From contig JAPFFF010000034.1 of NCBI GenBank assembly GCA_039105265.1, forward strand, positions 1,302,001 through 1,366,000: a DNA stretch of 64,000 nucleotides, written 5' to 3'. Positions 1 through 9,839 of the stretch are shown piece by piece. Origin of the DNA: Tritrichomonas musculus. Taxonomy: Eukaryota; Parabasalia; Tritrichomonadida; Tritrichomonadidae. Position numbers and translations under genes: made by a program. The stretch's first letter is position 1, and the number at the start of each line of letters is the position of its first letter. Under the pieces are notes generated by a model. The model did not search any database, was not told the origin of the DNA, and saw only the letters and a list, made by a program, of their open reading frames with translations.

Positions 1-3000
1 TTTCTTCTGTTTAAAGAACATTGCATGCTGTTTCCCATTTTTGTTCACTGAAGATCCAATTAAAATGTTCAAAACTGTTCTTCCAACACTTGATTATTTC
101 TCTCTTTATTTCACAATGAAAAATGAAACTGAAAATGAAGAAGAAATTAATAAAATAAAGGCTGCTGTTACTGCTCTGTCATTTCTTCATTCTACTTTAT
201 ATTCTGTTGCTATGCTTGATGCTTTTGTTCCTTGGCTTTTTCAGAATATTTTGTCTTTTTCAGTCTCACAAATTCTTTGTTTCATCTTAATTTTAAGTTC
301 GCTTTTTAGGTCTCCAAAAGTTAAAAAAGTTTTGTTATCTGTTTCAATTAAAAATAACCTTCTTGGCATCATCAACAAACTTCTTCAAAACGAAGTTCAA
401 GAAGAATTACAAGAAGTTTATAAAACTACAATTTTCACTTTGATTTTGAACTATTTCAAATACTTTAATAGAATTTCAGGGACAAAAGCAATGTTTGTCA
501 AAGAATTTGAAAAATTAGAGAAGCCATTCACTCATGTTTTCCAACATTACTCCACAATTTTGCCAAACATGCTACAACCGTTAGAAATACCTACATCAAA
601 AGCGAAAGTAATTTCTGACTTTTGGAGGAGCATCAATAATAAACGTTCTTTCTGGCTTGAAAATTCAAACAGCAGGTATCCATCAACTGAAGACAAGAAC
701 AAACTTATTGATGACTTTAAACGCCTTCAAGATGAAGTACCAGTCATTGAAGGTTTGCCGGAACTTCCGAGTAATTACGTGAACAATAATTTGAAGACAA
801 TTCGATACCTTGCAAATCACAATTATTACATTTACAAGTGGTTCATACGGTATGATCGTTTCCCAATGTTGATGGAACAAGCGATAACAATGTCCACTGC
901 ATACAAAGAGATACAAGAAGCATGCAAGGCTGATGATGGCGAGCCAAACACGAGCTCAGGCAGCATCAATATTAACGAATATTTAAAGCAAGAAAGTCAA
1001 GAAGAATTTTTCAATAATCTTATTGATAAAGAAGTGTTCGCTTGCCATTGTAATGAGAAGAAAGCATTGTGCTCAACCATACAAACAATCACGAAAAATG
1101 GAAGCTTTCTTTCTCTTTTCCTTGAAAAAATCACTTCGACAATCACTGAGAAAAAATATGATGCGCTTTCTATTCAAAAGTTAATCGATGTCATTGTGGC
1201 AATGAGTGAGAATGAAGACTTCAAAGGCCACTTCTTTAATAAGTGCGGATCTAGTTTGATTGACATTGTCATTTCCCCTGACTTACGGAATAATTCAGAG
1301 CTTCTTCTGGATGTTTCAAAAGTATTGAATCTCTTCCAGCAAAATTTACCTAAACGTACAATTCATTTCATCGGCTTCATGTTGATTCTCAATGAACAGA
1401 AAATCTTGCCAGAAGCTCTTCTTCTCTGTAACAAGTTCACTGACGATAAATTGAAGTGCCTTTTGAAGGAGATTCAAAAAGTTTTCAACCGTGAATTCAA
1501 TAACAAAGAAAAGTCTTACCTGGTTTTGGACCTCTTCTTCGAGAGATTCCCAGCAATGGCGAAGGAGAAGATTCCCAAGACTTTGGCACTTTTGAAGAAG
1601 ATTGTACCTGAATACAAAGACGGCGGTTATTCCGATAAAAACCTCCGGAATTTCATATGTTCAGCCTTCACAAATTGCTGTCCAGAGAGAGTCAAGGACC
1701 TAATCATTGTTGCCTCAGAAACAAATGAAATTGACTTCACCAACTCAACCGTTGCAATGACGGTTAATCCTCTCAAAAAGTCGTCACTTGAAAGCCCAAC
1801 GACGCTGATCAAACAGGCCCCATTGAATCTGCAGGCAACGAACAAGAAATTCTGGGAATTGTTCGAAGAATCAAGGCCAGTTCTCAACGACATTTTGCAG
1901 AACGACGACTCGACACTTGAAAAAATGAGGTTCCTTTTGGATTACCCCGAACTTTTGCGGTTTTACGCACGCTCGAAGTACTTCAGAGACAAGATGCGGA
2001 ACCGAATCACTAACAAGGGATCGTTCTCAATCTACGTTGACCGAAAGAACCTTCTTCAAACGACCTTCGACAAAATGAACTCAAAAAGCATTGATGACTG
2101 GCTTTCATCTGTTCACGTCAACTTCAACGGCGAAGCTGGAATTGATGCCGGCGGTTTGACATGCGAGTGGTTCACCTTGATTGCCAAAGAGATTCTCGAT
2201 CCGAAGAACTGCCTCTTCGCCATGTCCGAGAACAAAACGTGCCAGCCAAGTCCGACGTCTGACAAGAAGGACAACTACATCGAGTACTTCAGATTCGCAG
2301 GGCGGATCATCGCGAGGTCGTTGATTCAAGGGCAGTGCGTGAATGCTCATTTTACACGATCATTTTGCCGTCAAATTCTTCATAGACAGGTCAAATTGAA
2401 AGACCTTGAAGAGTTCGACAAAAGCATCTATGACTCGCTCAAAACGGTCCTCGAAACCGACGTGGAACCGCTCGACATGGTATTCGCGATCGACGATGTT
2501 CAAGATGGCGAATACAAGTCAATCGAACTCGTTGAAAAAGGTGAAGAAAAAGCAGTTACTAACGATAATAAAAAGGAATACGTTAGTTTGTACGTTAATT
2601 ATCGTCTTCGTAAATGTATTCAAAATCAAATTTGCGCATTTTGCGAAGGTTTCGATTCTTTGATCCCTCATGAAGAAATTAACCGTTTCTCACCAGGTGA
2701 ACTCGATTTGCTTATCTGCGGAATGCCTGAAATCGATTTGAAAGATTTACATAATAATATCTCTTACGGATCACCTTATTCAAAGGATCACCCAGTAATT
2801 CAGATGCTATTCGAAATACTAGCTGGCTGGGACATCGAAAATTTGGCTAAATTTATACTCTTCATTACTGGATCTTCTCAGGTGCCGGTAAACGGGTTCA
2901 AGGAATACAGAGACAGAGGAAAACCGATAAAAATCACAAATGGGGGTGATAAAGGGAGACTTTGCGTTGCACACACTTGCTTCAATACTCTCGATTTGCC

Positions 3001-3076
3001 ACAATATGATGATATCGACGATATGGAAGCAAAAATATTACTCTCAATTCAAGAAATAGAATTTGGATTGGGTTAA
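1..3076 (+). CDS. HECT-type E3 ubiquitin ligase, 5' end outside window
   Basis: The frame is open from the left edge with no stop, and no convincing start is visible, so the N-terminus lies outside the window. HECT ligases accept ubiquitin from an E2 on a cysteine and pass it to a substrate. The last ~350 residues form a HECT domain: the stretch FNGEAGIDAGGLTCEWF, the subdomain with YFRFAGRIIARSL, the SPGELDLLICG segment, and the catalytic loop AHTCFNTLDLP, with the active cysteine codon at 2978-2980. The usual Leu-Pro before this loop is Leu-Cys here. The preceding ~650 residues are helical and unrecognised; they probably bind substrate. GC rises in the HECT part (about 1.7-2.5 kb) compared with the AT-rich 5' half. 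The stop TAA is followed by A, forming TAAA. Family assignment is secure; substrate is unknown. Confidence 0.93.
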   Translation, partial: FFCLKNIACCFPFLFTEDPIKMFKTVLPTLDYFSLYFTMKNETENEEEINKIKAAVTALSFLHSTLYSVAMLDAFVPWLFQNILSFSVSQILCFILILSSLFRSPKVKKVLLSVSIKNNLLGIINKLLQNEVQEELQEVYKTTIFTLILNYFKYFNRISGTKAMFVKEFEKLEKPFTHVFQHYSTILPNMLQPLEIPTSKAKVISDFWRSINNKRSFWLENSNSRYPSTEDKNKLIDDFKRLQDEVPVIEGLPELPSNYVNNNLKTIRYLANHNYYIYKWFIRYDRFPMLMEQAITMSTAYKEIQEACKADDGEPNTSSGSININEYLKQESQEEFFNNLIDKEVFACHCNEKKALCSTIQTITKNGSFLSLFLEKITSTITEKKYDALSIQKLIDVIVAMSENEDFKGHFFNKCGSSLIDIVISPDLRNNSELLLDVSKVLNLFQQNLPKRTIHFIGFMLILNEQKILPEALLLCNKFTDDKLKCLLKEIQKVFNREFNNKEKSYLVLDLFFERFPAMAKEKIPKTLALLKKIVPEYKDGGYSDKNLRNFICSAFTNCCPERVKDLIIVASETNEIDFTNSTVAMTVNPLKKSSLESPTTLIKQAPLNLQATNKKFWELFEESRPVLNDILQNDDSTLEKMRFLLDYPELLRFYARSKYFRDKMRNRITNKGSFSIYVDRKNLLQTTFDKMNSKSIDDWLSSVHVNFNGEAGIDAGGLTCEWFTLIAKEILDPKNCLFAMSENKTCQPSPTSDKKDNYIEYFRFAGRIIARSLIQGQCVNAHFTRSFCRQILHRQVKLKDLEEFDKSIYDSLKTVLETDVEPLDMVFAIDDVQDGEYKSIELVEKGEEKAVTNDNKKEYVSLYVNYRLRKCIQNQICAFCEGFDSLIPHEEINRFSPGELDLLICGMPEIDLKDLHNNISYGSPYSKDHPVIQMLFEILAGWDIENLAKFILFITGSSQVPVNGFKEYRDRGKPIKITNGGDKGRLCVAHTCFNTLDLPQYDDIDDMEAKILLSIQEIEFGLG

Positions 3077-3637
3077 AAAAATACTCTTATTTTAGTAAAG
3101 TTAATTAGTAATTTTTTAAAATAAATATTTATTTTTTTTAACTCGTGTTTTGAAAGTTCTTTTTTTTTTTTTGAATAATGATCTTGATCTTTTAATCTGA
3201 AATCATCTTAACCTATATAAATATTCAATTAAAAATTTGTCATCATTTATAAAACTGTTCTCTGAGTATATATTTAAAATGTCGACTATTAGTAATCTAC
3301 ATCAGTTTTGGAGATTAGCAAATACTATTACTTATTTATGAATTAAACTACTAACTTTTTCTAAACAAAAAGACAATGAAACAATTAGTAGTCTAACCCA
3401 TTTTTCTCTAACTTTTTATTTACCAATTATTTGATCCCAAAAAAAAACCAAAGAAAATCTATTTTGGAATTTTGAAAAATTGTAATGGTTGTTATAATTT
3501 CACTTTTCAACAATATTTCTACTAATATTAAATTAATATGTTAATGATAAAATTGAAAATCTATTAAATTTTTTAATTAAGAAATGTATAATCTCCAAAT
3601 CTTTCTAAATAAACATTTTATTCAAATATGTGAAACT

Positions 3638-3650
3638 GACTTTTTGAATA
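3638..3650. promoter_or_regulatory. ACTTTTTGAAT-type upstream word
   Basis: This is one base short of the 12-mer AACTTTTTGAAT that recurs through the window. It lies about 60 bp upstream of the alpha-glucosidase start. A regulatory role is inferred only from position and recurrence. Confidence 0.35.
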
Positions 3651-3689
3651 CATTCGTGATTGAATTAAAAAAAAAATACCAAAATAAGT

Positions 3690-3696
3690 TCACATT
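3690..3696 (+). promoter_or_regulatory. Initiator-like TCACATT
   Basis: It matches the trichomonad initiator form TCA-pyrimidine-(A/T). The presumed +1 A is 17 nt before the ATG at 3709. Short distances between initiator and ATG are normal in T. vaginalis; use in this organism is inferred. Confidence 0.5.
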
Positions 3697-3708
3697 ATAA
3701 TATAGTAA

Positions 3709-5388
3709 ATGGAACACTTAGAACGTGCCTGGTGGAAAGAAGCTGTTGTATACCAGATCTACCCTAGAAGCTTCCAAGACACAACAGGAAACGGAATTGG
3801 CGATCTGAAAGGAATCACGAAAAGACTTGATTACCTTAAAACACTTGGAATTGATGTTATTTGGCTCTCACCAATTTATCAATCACCAAATGATGACAAT
3901 GGCTATGATATCAGTGATTACCGCAACATTATGACAGACTTTGGAACAATGGCAGACTTTGATGAGATGTTAAGTGAAATGCACAAACGTGGCATTAAAT
4001 TAATGATGGATCTTGTTGCCAACCACACATCGGATGAGCATGCATGGTTCGTTGAATCAAGGAAATCAAAAGATAATCCTTTTCGTGATTATTACATCTG
4101 GAGGGACCCAAAAGCACCCGGCGTTCCGCCTAACAATTGGACATCATACTTCAGTGGATCAGCATGGCAATTTGATGAAGCGACAGGCCAATATTACCTT
4201 CATCTTTTTTCGAAAAAGCAGGCAGACTTAAACTGGGAGAATCCAAAAGTCAGAAAAGAAATCTACGACATGATGGACTTTTGGTTCCAGAAAGGAATCG
4301 ATGGCTTCAGAATGGACACAATTTCGATGATTTCAAAAAAGCATGGATTACCTGATGGCAAAACTGACTGCCTTATTGTTGGCATTGAAAACTATTCAAC
4401 TGGTCCACGTCAGCATGAATTCTTACAAGAAATGAATCGAGAAGTTCTTTCCAAATACGATTGCATGACTGTTGGCGAATGTCCAAGTGTAACCTTCCAA
4501 CAAGCAATTGAATACACCGATCCTAAACGCCATGAGCTAAACATGCTCTTCCAATTTGAATTAATGGATGTTGATGCTGATCCACGCTCCAAATATTACC
4601 CTGTTCCATTTGATCTCGTCAAGTTCAAATGCATTCAGACGAAATGGCAAAAAGGACTTGAAGGGAAGGCATGGAATTCGATCTATTTATGCAACCATGA
4701 TCAACCACGTCCTGTTTCACGTTTCGGAAATGATCATCCAGATTATCGCAAAGTTAGTGCAAAAATGCTGGCGACATTAAATCACACACTTCAAGGAACT
4801 CCATATGTTTACCAAGGCGAAGAAATTGGCATGACAAACGTTCCATTTGATAATATTGACGAATTCAATGATTTGGAAATCAAAAACTTCTGGCAAGAAA
4901 ACGTCATCAAAGGAACAATGAGCCCTGAAGAAGCAATGTCAGCTTTCAGATTGAAGAGCAGAGATAATGCTAGAACACCAATGCATTGGGATGCTTCGCC
5001 AAATGCAGGATTCACAACAGGAAAGCCATGGCTGAAAGTAAATCCAAATTACACAACAATTAACGTTGAAGAATCACTCAACGATCCTGATTCGATCTTT
5101 TATTATTTCCAAAAGTTGATCAAATTAAGGCACGAAAACTTGATTTTCGTATATGGAATCTATGATGAATACTTCCATGATGACAAAAATCTTTATATAT
5201 ACACAAGAACTCTTGGTAATGAGAAACTTTTCATTGCTTTGAACTTTACCAAAGAAACTCATGATCTCAAAATACCTGAATCTATTGACCTTTCTGGTTC
5301 AAAGTTGTTGATCTCAAACTATAATAATACAGACACAATTCCAACTAAACTCCGTGCCTACGAAGCAATTATCTACCATAAGAAATAA
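3709..5388 (+). CDS. GH13 alpha-glucosidase (maltase / oligo-1,6-glucosidase family)
   Basis: This 559-residue protein has the usual length for bacterial-type oligosaccharide alpha-glucosidases, which release glucose from short maltodextrins. All GH13 landmarks are present: start VVYQIYPRSFQD, region I DLVANHTSD (from D101), region II GFRMD with nucleophile D203, acid/base E257 in TVGECPS, and D331 in NHDQPRP. Residue 204 after the nucleophile is Thr. In yeast-type enzymes Thr here goes with alpha-1,4 (maltose) use and Val with alpha-1,6, so maltase activity is favoured. No signal peptide is evident, so the enzyme is probably cytosolic. Strong similarity to the bacterial type suggests an old lateral acquisition, though its codon use looks like its neighbours. 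The stop overlaps TAAA. The start is the ATG just after an initiator-like word. Confidence 0.95.
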   Translation: MEHLERAWWKEAVVYQIYPRSFQDTTGNGIGDLKGITKRLDYLKTLGIDVIWLSPIYQSPNDDNGYDISDYRNIMTDFGTMADFDEMLSEMHKRGIKLMMDLVANHTSDEHAWFVESRKSKDNPFRDYYIWRDPKAPGVPPNNWTSYFSGSAWQFDEATGQYYLHLFSKKQADLNWENPKVRKEIYDMMDFWFQKGIDGFRMDTISMISKKHGLPDGKTDCLIVGIENYSTGPRQHEFLQEMNREVLSKYDCMTVGECPSVTFQQAIEYTDPKRHELNMLFQFELMDVDADPRSKYYPVPFDLVKFKCIQTKWQKGLEGKAWNSIYLCNHDQPRPVSRFGNDHPDYRKVSAKMLATLNHTLQGTPYVYQGEEIGMTNVPFDNIDEFNDLEIKNFWQENVIKGTMSPEEAMSAFRLKSRDNARTPMHWDASPNAGFTTGKPWLKVNPNYTTINVEESLNDPDSIFYYFQKLIKLRHENLIFVYGIYDEYFHDDKNLYIYTRTLGNEKLFIALNFTKETHDLKIPESIDLSGSKLLISNYNNTDTIPTKLRAYEAIIYHKK

Positions 5389-5705
5389 ATAATTAATTAA
5401 TTTAATTGGATTTTAATATATAATAAAAATTTGAAAATATTCGTCGAGAGAATGGCCATTTCTATGAAATTAATTAATTATCAAGTGCAAGTTGAATTTT
5501 TTCTCTTATAATATTATATACAAATATTTCCTTAAAAATTGCGTAAATCTCGGAAATATTTGTAAACCTTAACTTTTTCTCCAGATCTAGTAGTAATTTA
5601 TTCAACTCTGATTTTTTTATAGCTTAATCACTCCTTGACTGATCTGATATTTATAATATATGAAATGTGAAATAAAAAAAAGTCAACTAAAAATTCAGAT
5701 TTTAT
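5389..5705. other. Convergent intergenic spacer
   Basis: The spacer lies between two convergent genes and probably carries both 3' ends. Nothing else was recognised. Confidence 0.6.
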
Positions 5706-6890
5706 TTAAATCATCGTTATTTCAAGAAATGATGGAACTTCAGTTCTATCTCTTCTTTCTTGAGCAGGACATTTTGGACTTATTGATGGAATAAAATTAA
5801 CTTTAGGACTGGTAAGAACATATCTTGGACTATTGCTTTCTTTAAACACAAAACCACCATCCAATTCAATGATCAATTCTCTAGTAAATCTTGATGTTTT
5901 CCTATCAACTGCACCAAATTTATACCAATAACTCCTTTTCCGATGATCAATATAAGTTTCAAGAACTTGATCAGGAACAATTGGGAAGACCAGCATTCTT
6001 TCAAAATCATATTCAACTCTAGCTGGAATATATTTGTTTTCAACAATTTCGACAGGGTTCCAATTCAAACGATATTCATATAATTGAGTTAGAGTAATTC
6101 TAACAGGGATTATAACCTTTCCATTTTGATCCAACATAAAATCCCTATATCTATCATAAGCAAATGTTGTAATTGATGTCTGGCCAGGTTTTCTGATTTT
6201 ATGAATTATATTTTGAACTTTTCTTGAGTCACGCGATTCGCTGATATTTAATGCAGCAATTTGGAAATTATGAACGTTTGGAACAAATTGTTTGGCAAAT
6301 TGGCAAATCCTTTCAAATTCATTTTGAGTTTTAATATCGCTGCTCCATTTTTTGTTATTAACAAAGAAACAGGGAAGTTCGATGTTAATGTTTTGGCAGT
6401 TTGGGAGAGTTCTTAGGAAATTAATGACTTCAATTCTATATTCTTTGGAACTATTAATCTTTTCTTCCATTTCCTCACTGTCATCATGATTACATTTAGT
6501 AAATATGATTCCGGCTTGCTTCCAACATTCAATATCATTAAAGAAATTATTTAATAATATTATCATATTTTTAATAGTTGATGTCAACCTTGGTTCCTGT
6601 ATGCTAATTACTAAAAAGAATGCATTTATACCAATATTTTTGCTGTTCAATGATCTCACCATGTCGATCATTATTGGTGAATTGTCTTCTTCAGTTGAGT
6701 CCAGGCCAGGAATATCTACAAAACGCCTCATGGCACCATTGACCATATTTTGCCCAATTTTAAGTTCACTTGTACATGGCTTTGGAGATGAGCTTACTTC
6801 GAAAACATCATTTTTCTGGAGAAAAGCTCGGCCGCATGATGACTTGCCAACGCCTTGCAAACCAAACACAAAGATAGAGACTTGCGCCAT
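5706..6890 (-). CDS. AIG1/GIMAP-like P-loop GTPase
   Basis: This is a 394-residue protein starting at the ATG at 6888-6890; one codon further upstream is only a TTG. G1 is GLQGVGKS at residues 10-17, the G2 threonine is near 40, G3 is DIPG at 59-62, and G4 is TKCN near 131-134, giving the order and spacing of the AIG1 (IAN/GIMAP) GTPase family. The C-terminal ~180 residues are unrecognised and contain no membrane anchor or coiled coil that I can see. AIG1-like GTPases are multicopy in trichomonads; their roles there are unclear, and in animals and plants they act on membranes and survival signalling. Upstream are an initiator-like TCACA (6911-6915) and an AACTTTTTGAAT word at 6990. The stop forms TAAA. 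Confidence 0.85.
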   Translation of the reverse strand: MAQVSIFVFGLQGVGKSSCGRAFLQKNDVFEVSSSPKPCTSELKIGQNMVNGAMRRFVDIPGLDSTEEDNSPIMIDMVRSLNSKNIGINAFFLVISIQEPRLTSTIKNMIILLNNFFNDIECWKQAGIIFTKCNHDDSEEMEEKINSSKEYRIEVINFLRTLPNCQNINIELPCFFVNNKKWSSDIKTQNEFERICQFAKQFVPNVHNFQIAALNISESRDSRKVQNIIHKIRKPGQTSITTFAYDRYRDFMLDQNGKVIIPVRITLTQLYEYRLNWNPVEIVENKYIPARVEYDFERMLVFPIVPDQVLETYIDHRKRSYWYKFGAVDRKTSRFTRELIIELDGGFVFKESNSPRYVLTSPKVNFIPSISPKCPAQERRDRTEVPSFLEITMI

Positions 6891-6989
6891 CAAATATTAA
6901 TAAAAAATGATGTGATATAAATCAATAAAATTTTTAAAACTTTTTTCATATTCACATTTTTTCTCAGAAAATCTATTCAAATTTTAAAT

Positions 6990-7001
6990 AACTTTTTGAA
7001 T
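6990..7001. promoter_or_regulatory. AACTTTTTGAAT word
   Basis: An exact copy of the recurrent 12-mer lies 100 bp upstream of the AIG1-like GTPase start, in the divergent promoter region. The function is inferred. Confidence 0.4.
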
Positions 7002-7376
7002 AAAACTGTTCATTTTTTTTTTCAAGACTTAAATATCATATTTCCTTCTATTTTTTATATTGTTTTAATTAATAAAATGAAATATATTAAGTTATTTATT
7101 TTTTATTTCGAAAACTATTATTTTCAATGAGATAAATTGAACAAAATCTTTCAGATTTTGCTTTGGAAATAAGACAAAAATAACGATTCCTCTTATATTT
7201 TTACATTGATTAAAACTTTTCTAATTAAAAAACAACTAAACAAAAATCATAAAAAATTAAATTAAATTAATATAATCATAAATTGATTGAGATAACTATA
7301 TTTTTGAAATAGCATAAAATGATCTGAAAAAGTTTAGTAGGAAACTTTTTTAAAGCATAATTTAACCAATAATTTG

Positions 7377-7381
7377 TCATA
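7377..7381 (+). promoter_or_regulatory. Initiator-like TCATA
   Basis: It matches TCA-pyrimidine-(A/T), with the presumed +1 A six nt before the aminopeptidase ATG. Such a short leader is typical of trichomonad mRNAs. Confidence 0.5.
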
Positions 7382-7384
7382 AAT

Positions 7385-9058
7385 ATGACAGAGAGGCTTT
7401 CGCAAGATTACATTCCAACACACTATGACTTATTCTTGCATATAAAAGAAAATAAAAATGCATGCAAAGCAAGTGTAACTATAACATTCAAGAAAAATGC
7501 TAATAGTGATTCCGCATATTTAAATCTAGGTAAAAATATCACGATAGATTCTATTACTCAAAATAACACACCACTAAAATATATAGTTGAATATCCCAAT
7601 TTAGTAATTTCTTGTCAAGAGAATTCAAATATTGATTTATCTACCTATCCAGTTACAATAAATTACATCGTCAAGCCCAACCTCCATAAGAAAACAGGAT
7701 TCTTTAACATAAATCACTGTTATTTTACTGATTTTGAGCCGAATTTAGCGAAAAAGTTACTTCCATGTTTTGATGATCCTATCGTTCGCTCCACTTTTTC
7801 AGTTAAACTCAGAATTCCACAAAATTTGACAGGGCTTTCAAACATGCCAATTCAAAGTGTTTTAGAAATGGGAAATGAAAAAGAAATCACTTTCATGAAG
7901 ACGCCTCCAATTTGCTGTTATTTACTGTGTATTTGTGTAGGTCTGTTTGATTTTATTTCGGGCAAAACGAAGAACAACCTTCCTGTAAAATTCTATTCTA
8001 AAGAAGGCAATTCACAATATTTTGGCGAACTTTTGAATGTTGCCATTTTTGCAATTGAATGGATGGAGTCAAAAATGGGAGTCAATTTTGAATTGCCACA
8101 TCTTCAACTCATATCACATAGCTGCATCAGCTGCGGAATGGAGAACTACGGATTGATCACTCTTCCAAATTATAAAGAACATACCGAATCAAAGTCGTGC
8201 CAATTAGTTGTAGCGCACGAAATTGTTCACCAATGGTTCGGCGACTTGGTCTCAATAAAGTGGTGGGATTCGCTCTGGCTGAACGAAGGATTTGCCGAGT
8301 TCTATCAATACCTGATTCTTTACGACATGACACACTCAGAAAAAATATGGGTGAAGTTGAATGACGATGAATTGTGTGACGCACTGTCTCATTTCAGATC
8401 CGGCGTAATTGTGCCACCTCCAGATCAAATCGACTTTGAAGACATGTTTGGCGCTCTTACTTACGACAAGGGATGCACTGTTGTGAAGATGTTTTGCGAC
8501 TTGGTTGGAAAAGATAACTTTTTCATAGTTTGCTCGAAGTGGTTAAGCGAGTATAAAAACAAAAGCGTGGATCTTTCTGATTTTGTTTCTTTAGTTAATT
8601 CGACATTGAATAAAGATTATTCATCGTTCTTCAATTGCTGGCTGAAGTTTGTCGGCTTTCCTGCTTTGGCAGTGAAAGAAGTTGTTGCCAATGACAAATT
8701 CGTCGGAATTGAAATAAATCAGGTCACTTATAACGGTTGCTGCTACGAGTTTAAACTTCCCATTAAATACGAAATCAATGGCGAAATTAAGAAATTGGAC
8801 ATTTTGATTGATGGCAATTTTAAAAAAGTCGATGTCGAATTCGATTGGATCGTCGTGAACGACAACAACCAGTCTCTTTGCTTTGTTGTCTATTCAAAAG
8901 TTTTGTTTAAGAAATTGGTTGATGTTAGAAAAAGTGGCAAATTGATGGAAAATGATATTTATTTGATTGGTAAATCTATTAGAAAAGGATCGATTCCTGA
9001 ATTAATCGATGATGAAATTGTTAAACTAGCTGGTCAATATTTCAAAAATGATTTTTAA
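7385..9058 (+). CDS. M1-family zinc aminopeptidase, short form
   Basis: This 557-residue M1 (gluzincin) aminopeptidase removes N-terminal residues from peptides. The zinc motif HEIVH has H278, E279 and H282, with the third ligand E301 in LNEGFAEF, 18 residues after the second histidine. The exopeptidase signature, usually GAMEN or GGMEN, reads CGMEN at 250-254. The TYDKGCTVVKM segment matches the conserved tyrosine region. Order: N-terminal beta domain (about 1-195), catalytic domain (about 200-430), small beta domain (about 440-540). The long C-terminal helical domain of typical 850-900-residue members is absent. It ends cleanly, so this looks like a compact form rather than a break. There is no signal peptide. 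GC is raised in the catalytic part. Confidence 0.92.
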   Translation: MTERLSQDYIPTHYDLFLHIKENKNACKASVTITFKKNANSDSAYLNLGKNITIDSITQNNTPLKYIVEYPNLVISCQENSNIDLSTYPVTINYIVKPNLHKKTGFFNINHCYFTDFEPNLAKKLLPCFDDPIVRSTFSVKLRIPQNLTGLSNMPIQSVLEMGNEKEITFMKTPPICCYLLCICVGLFDFISGKTKNNLPVKFYSKEGNSQYFGELLNVAIFAIEWMESKMGVNFELPHLQLISHSCISCGMENYGLITLPNYKEHTESKSCQLVVAHEIVHQWFGDLVSIKWWDSLWLNEGFAEFYQYLILYDMTHSEKIWVKLNDDELCDALSHFRSGVIVPPPDQIDFEDMFGALTYDKGCTVVKMFCDLVGKDNFFIVCSKWLSEYKNKSVDLSDFVSLVNSTLNKDYSSFFNCWLKFVGFPALAVKEVVANDKFVGIEINQVTYNGCCYEFKLPIKYEINGEIKKLDILIDGNFKKVDVEFDWIVVNDNNQSLCFVVYSKVLFKKLVDVRKSGKLMENDIYLIGKSIRKGSIPELIDDEIVKLAGQYFKNDF

Positions 9059-9199
9059 CTGATATAATATTATATTATTAAACATTACATTTTATTTATT
9101 CTATATATAATTTATTGCCCTTTGGCATACAATAAATTCGTTTGAATCTATTTATTTATGTAAAAATCAAAGGGGCGGGGAAAAAAAAAAATGAAAAAA

Positions 9200-9273
9200 T
9201 GGGACTTCCCGGACTCGAACCGAGGAAATGTACGATCTTCAATCGTATGCTCTCGCCGCTGAGCTAAAGACCC
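9200..9273 (-). tRNA. tRNA-Phe (anticodon GAA)
   Basis: On the minus strand the sequence folds as a cloverleaf. The acceptor is GGGTCTT/AAGTCCC with one T-T mismatch at the fourth pair. The D stem is GCTC/GAGC, the anticodon stem TACGA/TCGTA with loop TTGAAGA, and the T stem CTCGG/CCGGG with loop TTCGAGT. The loop gives anticodon GAA. The discriminator base is A and CCA is not encoded, as in eukaryotes. No intron is present. Confidence 0.9.
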
Positions 9274-9839
9274 TTTGATATTTATTTTGTATTTTATATT
9301 TTTTAGTTCATATTTATCTAATTTTGGGCAAAAATAATTTCATCATTTGTATTATTTCATGAATTTCATTTTAATGAAGAATATTTAAAATATTTATTAG
9401 ATAATAGACCAGAAGCATCATATCAATTAGAAAACGAATTTTTTTTATTTTTTTTTTGTGAAACAAACATGATATCATTGTCTTTTCAAGATATAAAAAT
9501 CATATTTCGGTTGACTTTTTTATAATATTATAATAAATAAAACAAAATATATTTATTTAGTCATTTTCTATTTCAATAATTAAGATTTTAAGCGAGATAA
9601 ATGAATTATAAAAATAATATAGTCCTCACAATTTTTATAATCAAAAAGTGGTTTATTCTTTAATTGAAACATATAAAACAAATACTTTTAAAATAACTAA
9701 ACACCAAATATAAATTGATTTTCCATTAAGAAAAATTTCTTTTTCTACGATATTTTAAATCAGATAATAACGAAGAAATTTGAATAAAGCTATTGAATTT
9801 TTATTAAATGAAATGTAAATTTATAATTACATCACAATA
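9274..9839. other. Intergenic, AT-rich
   Basis: No gene was recognised. It ends with the initiator-like TCACA at 9833-9837 just ahead of the dehydrogenase ATG. Confidence 0.55.
9833..9837 (+). promoter_or_regulatory. Initiator-like TCACA
   Basis: The presumed +1 A at 9835 is five nt before the dehydrogenase ATG and matches the trichomonad initiator form. Confidence 0.45.

Larger units (their letters stand above)
3077..3708. other. Intergenic, AT-rich
   Basis: No coding stretch or RNA was recognised. Apart from poly-A/T runs, the notable words are GACTTTTTGAATA at about 3638-3650 and an initiator-like TCACATT just before the next gene. Confidence 0.6.
6891..7384. other. Divergent intergenic region
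   Basis: This spacer between divergent genes should hold both promoters. It carries an initiator-like TCACA (minus strand, 6911-6915), AACTTTTTGAAT at 6990-7001, a related AAACTTTTTTAA near 7343, and TCATA six bases before the ATG at 7385. Confidence 0.5.

Noticed and set aside
6505-6900. 131-codon plus-strand frame
   Set aside because: It lies opposite the GTPase N-terminus including its P-loop, and its translation has no domain.
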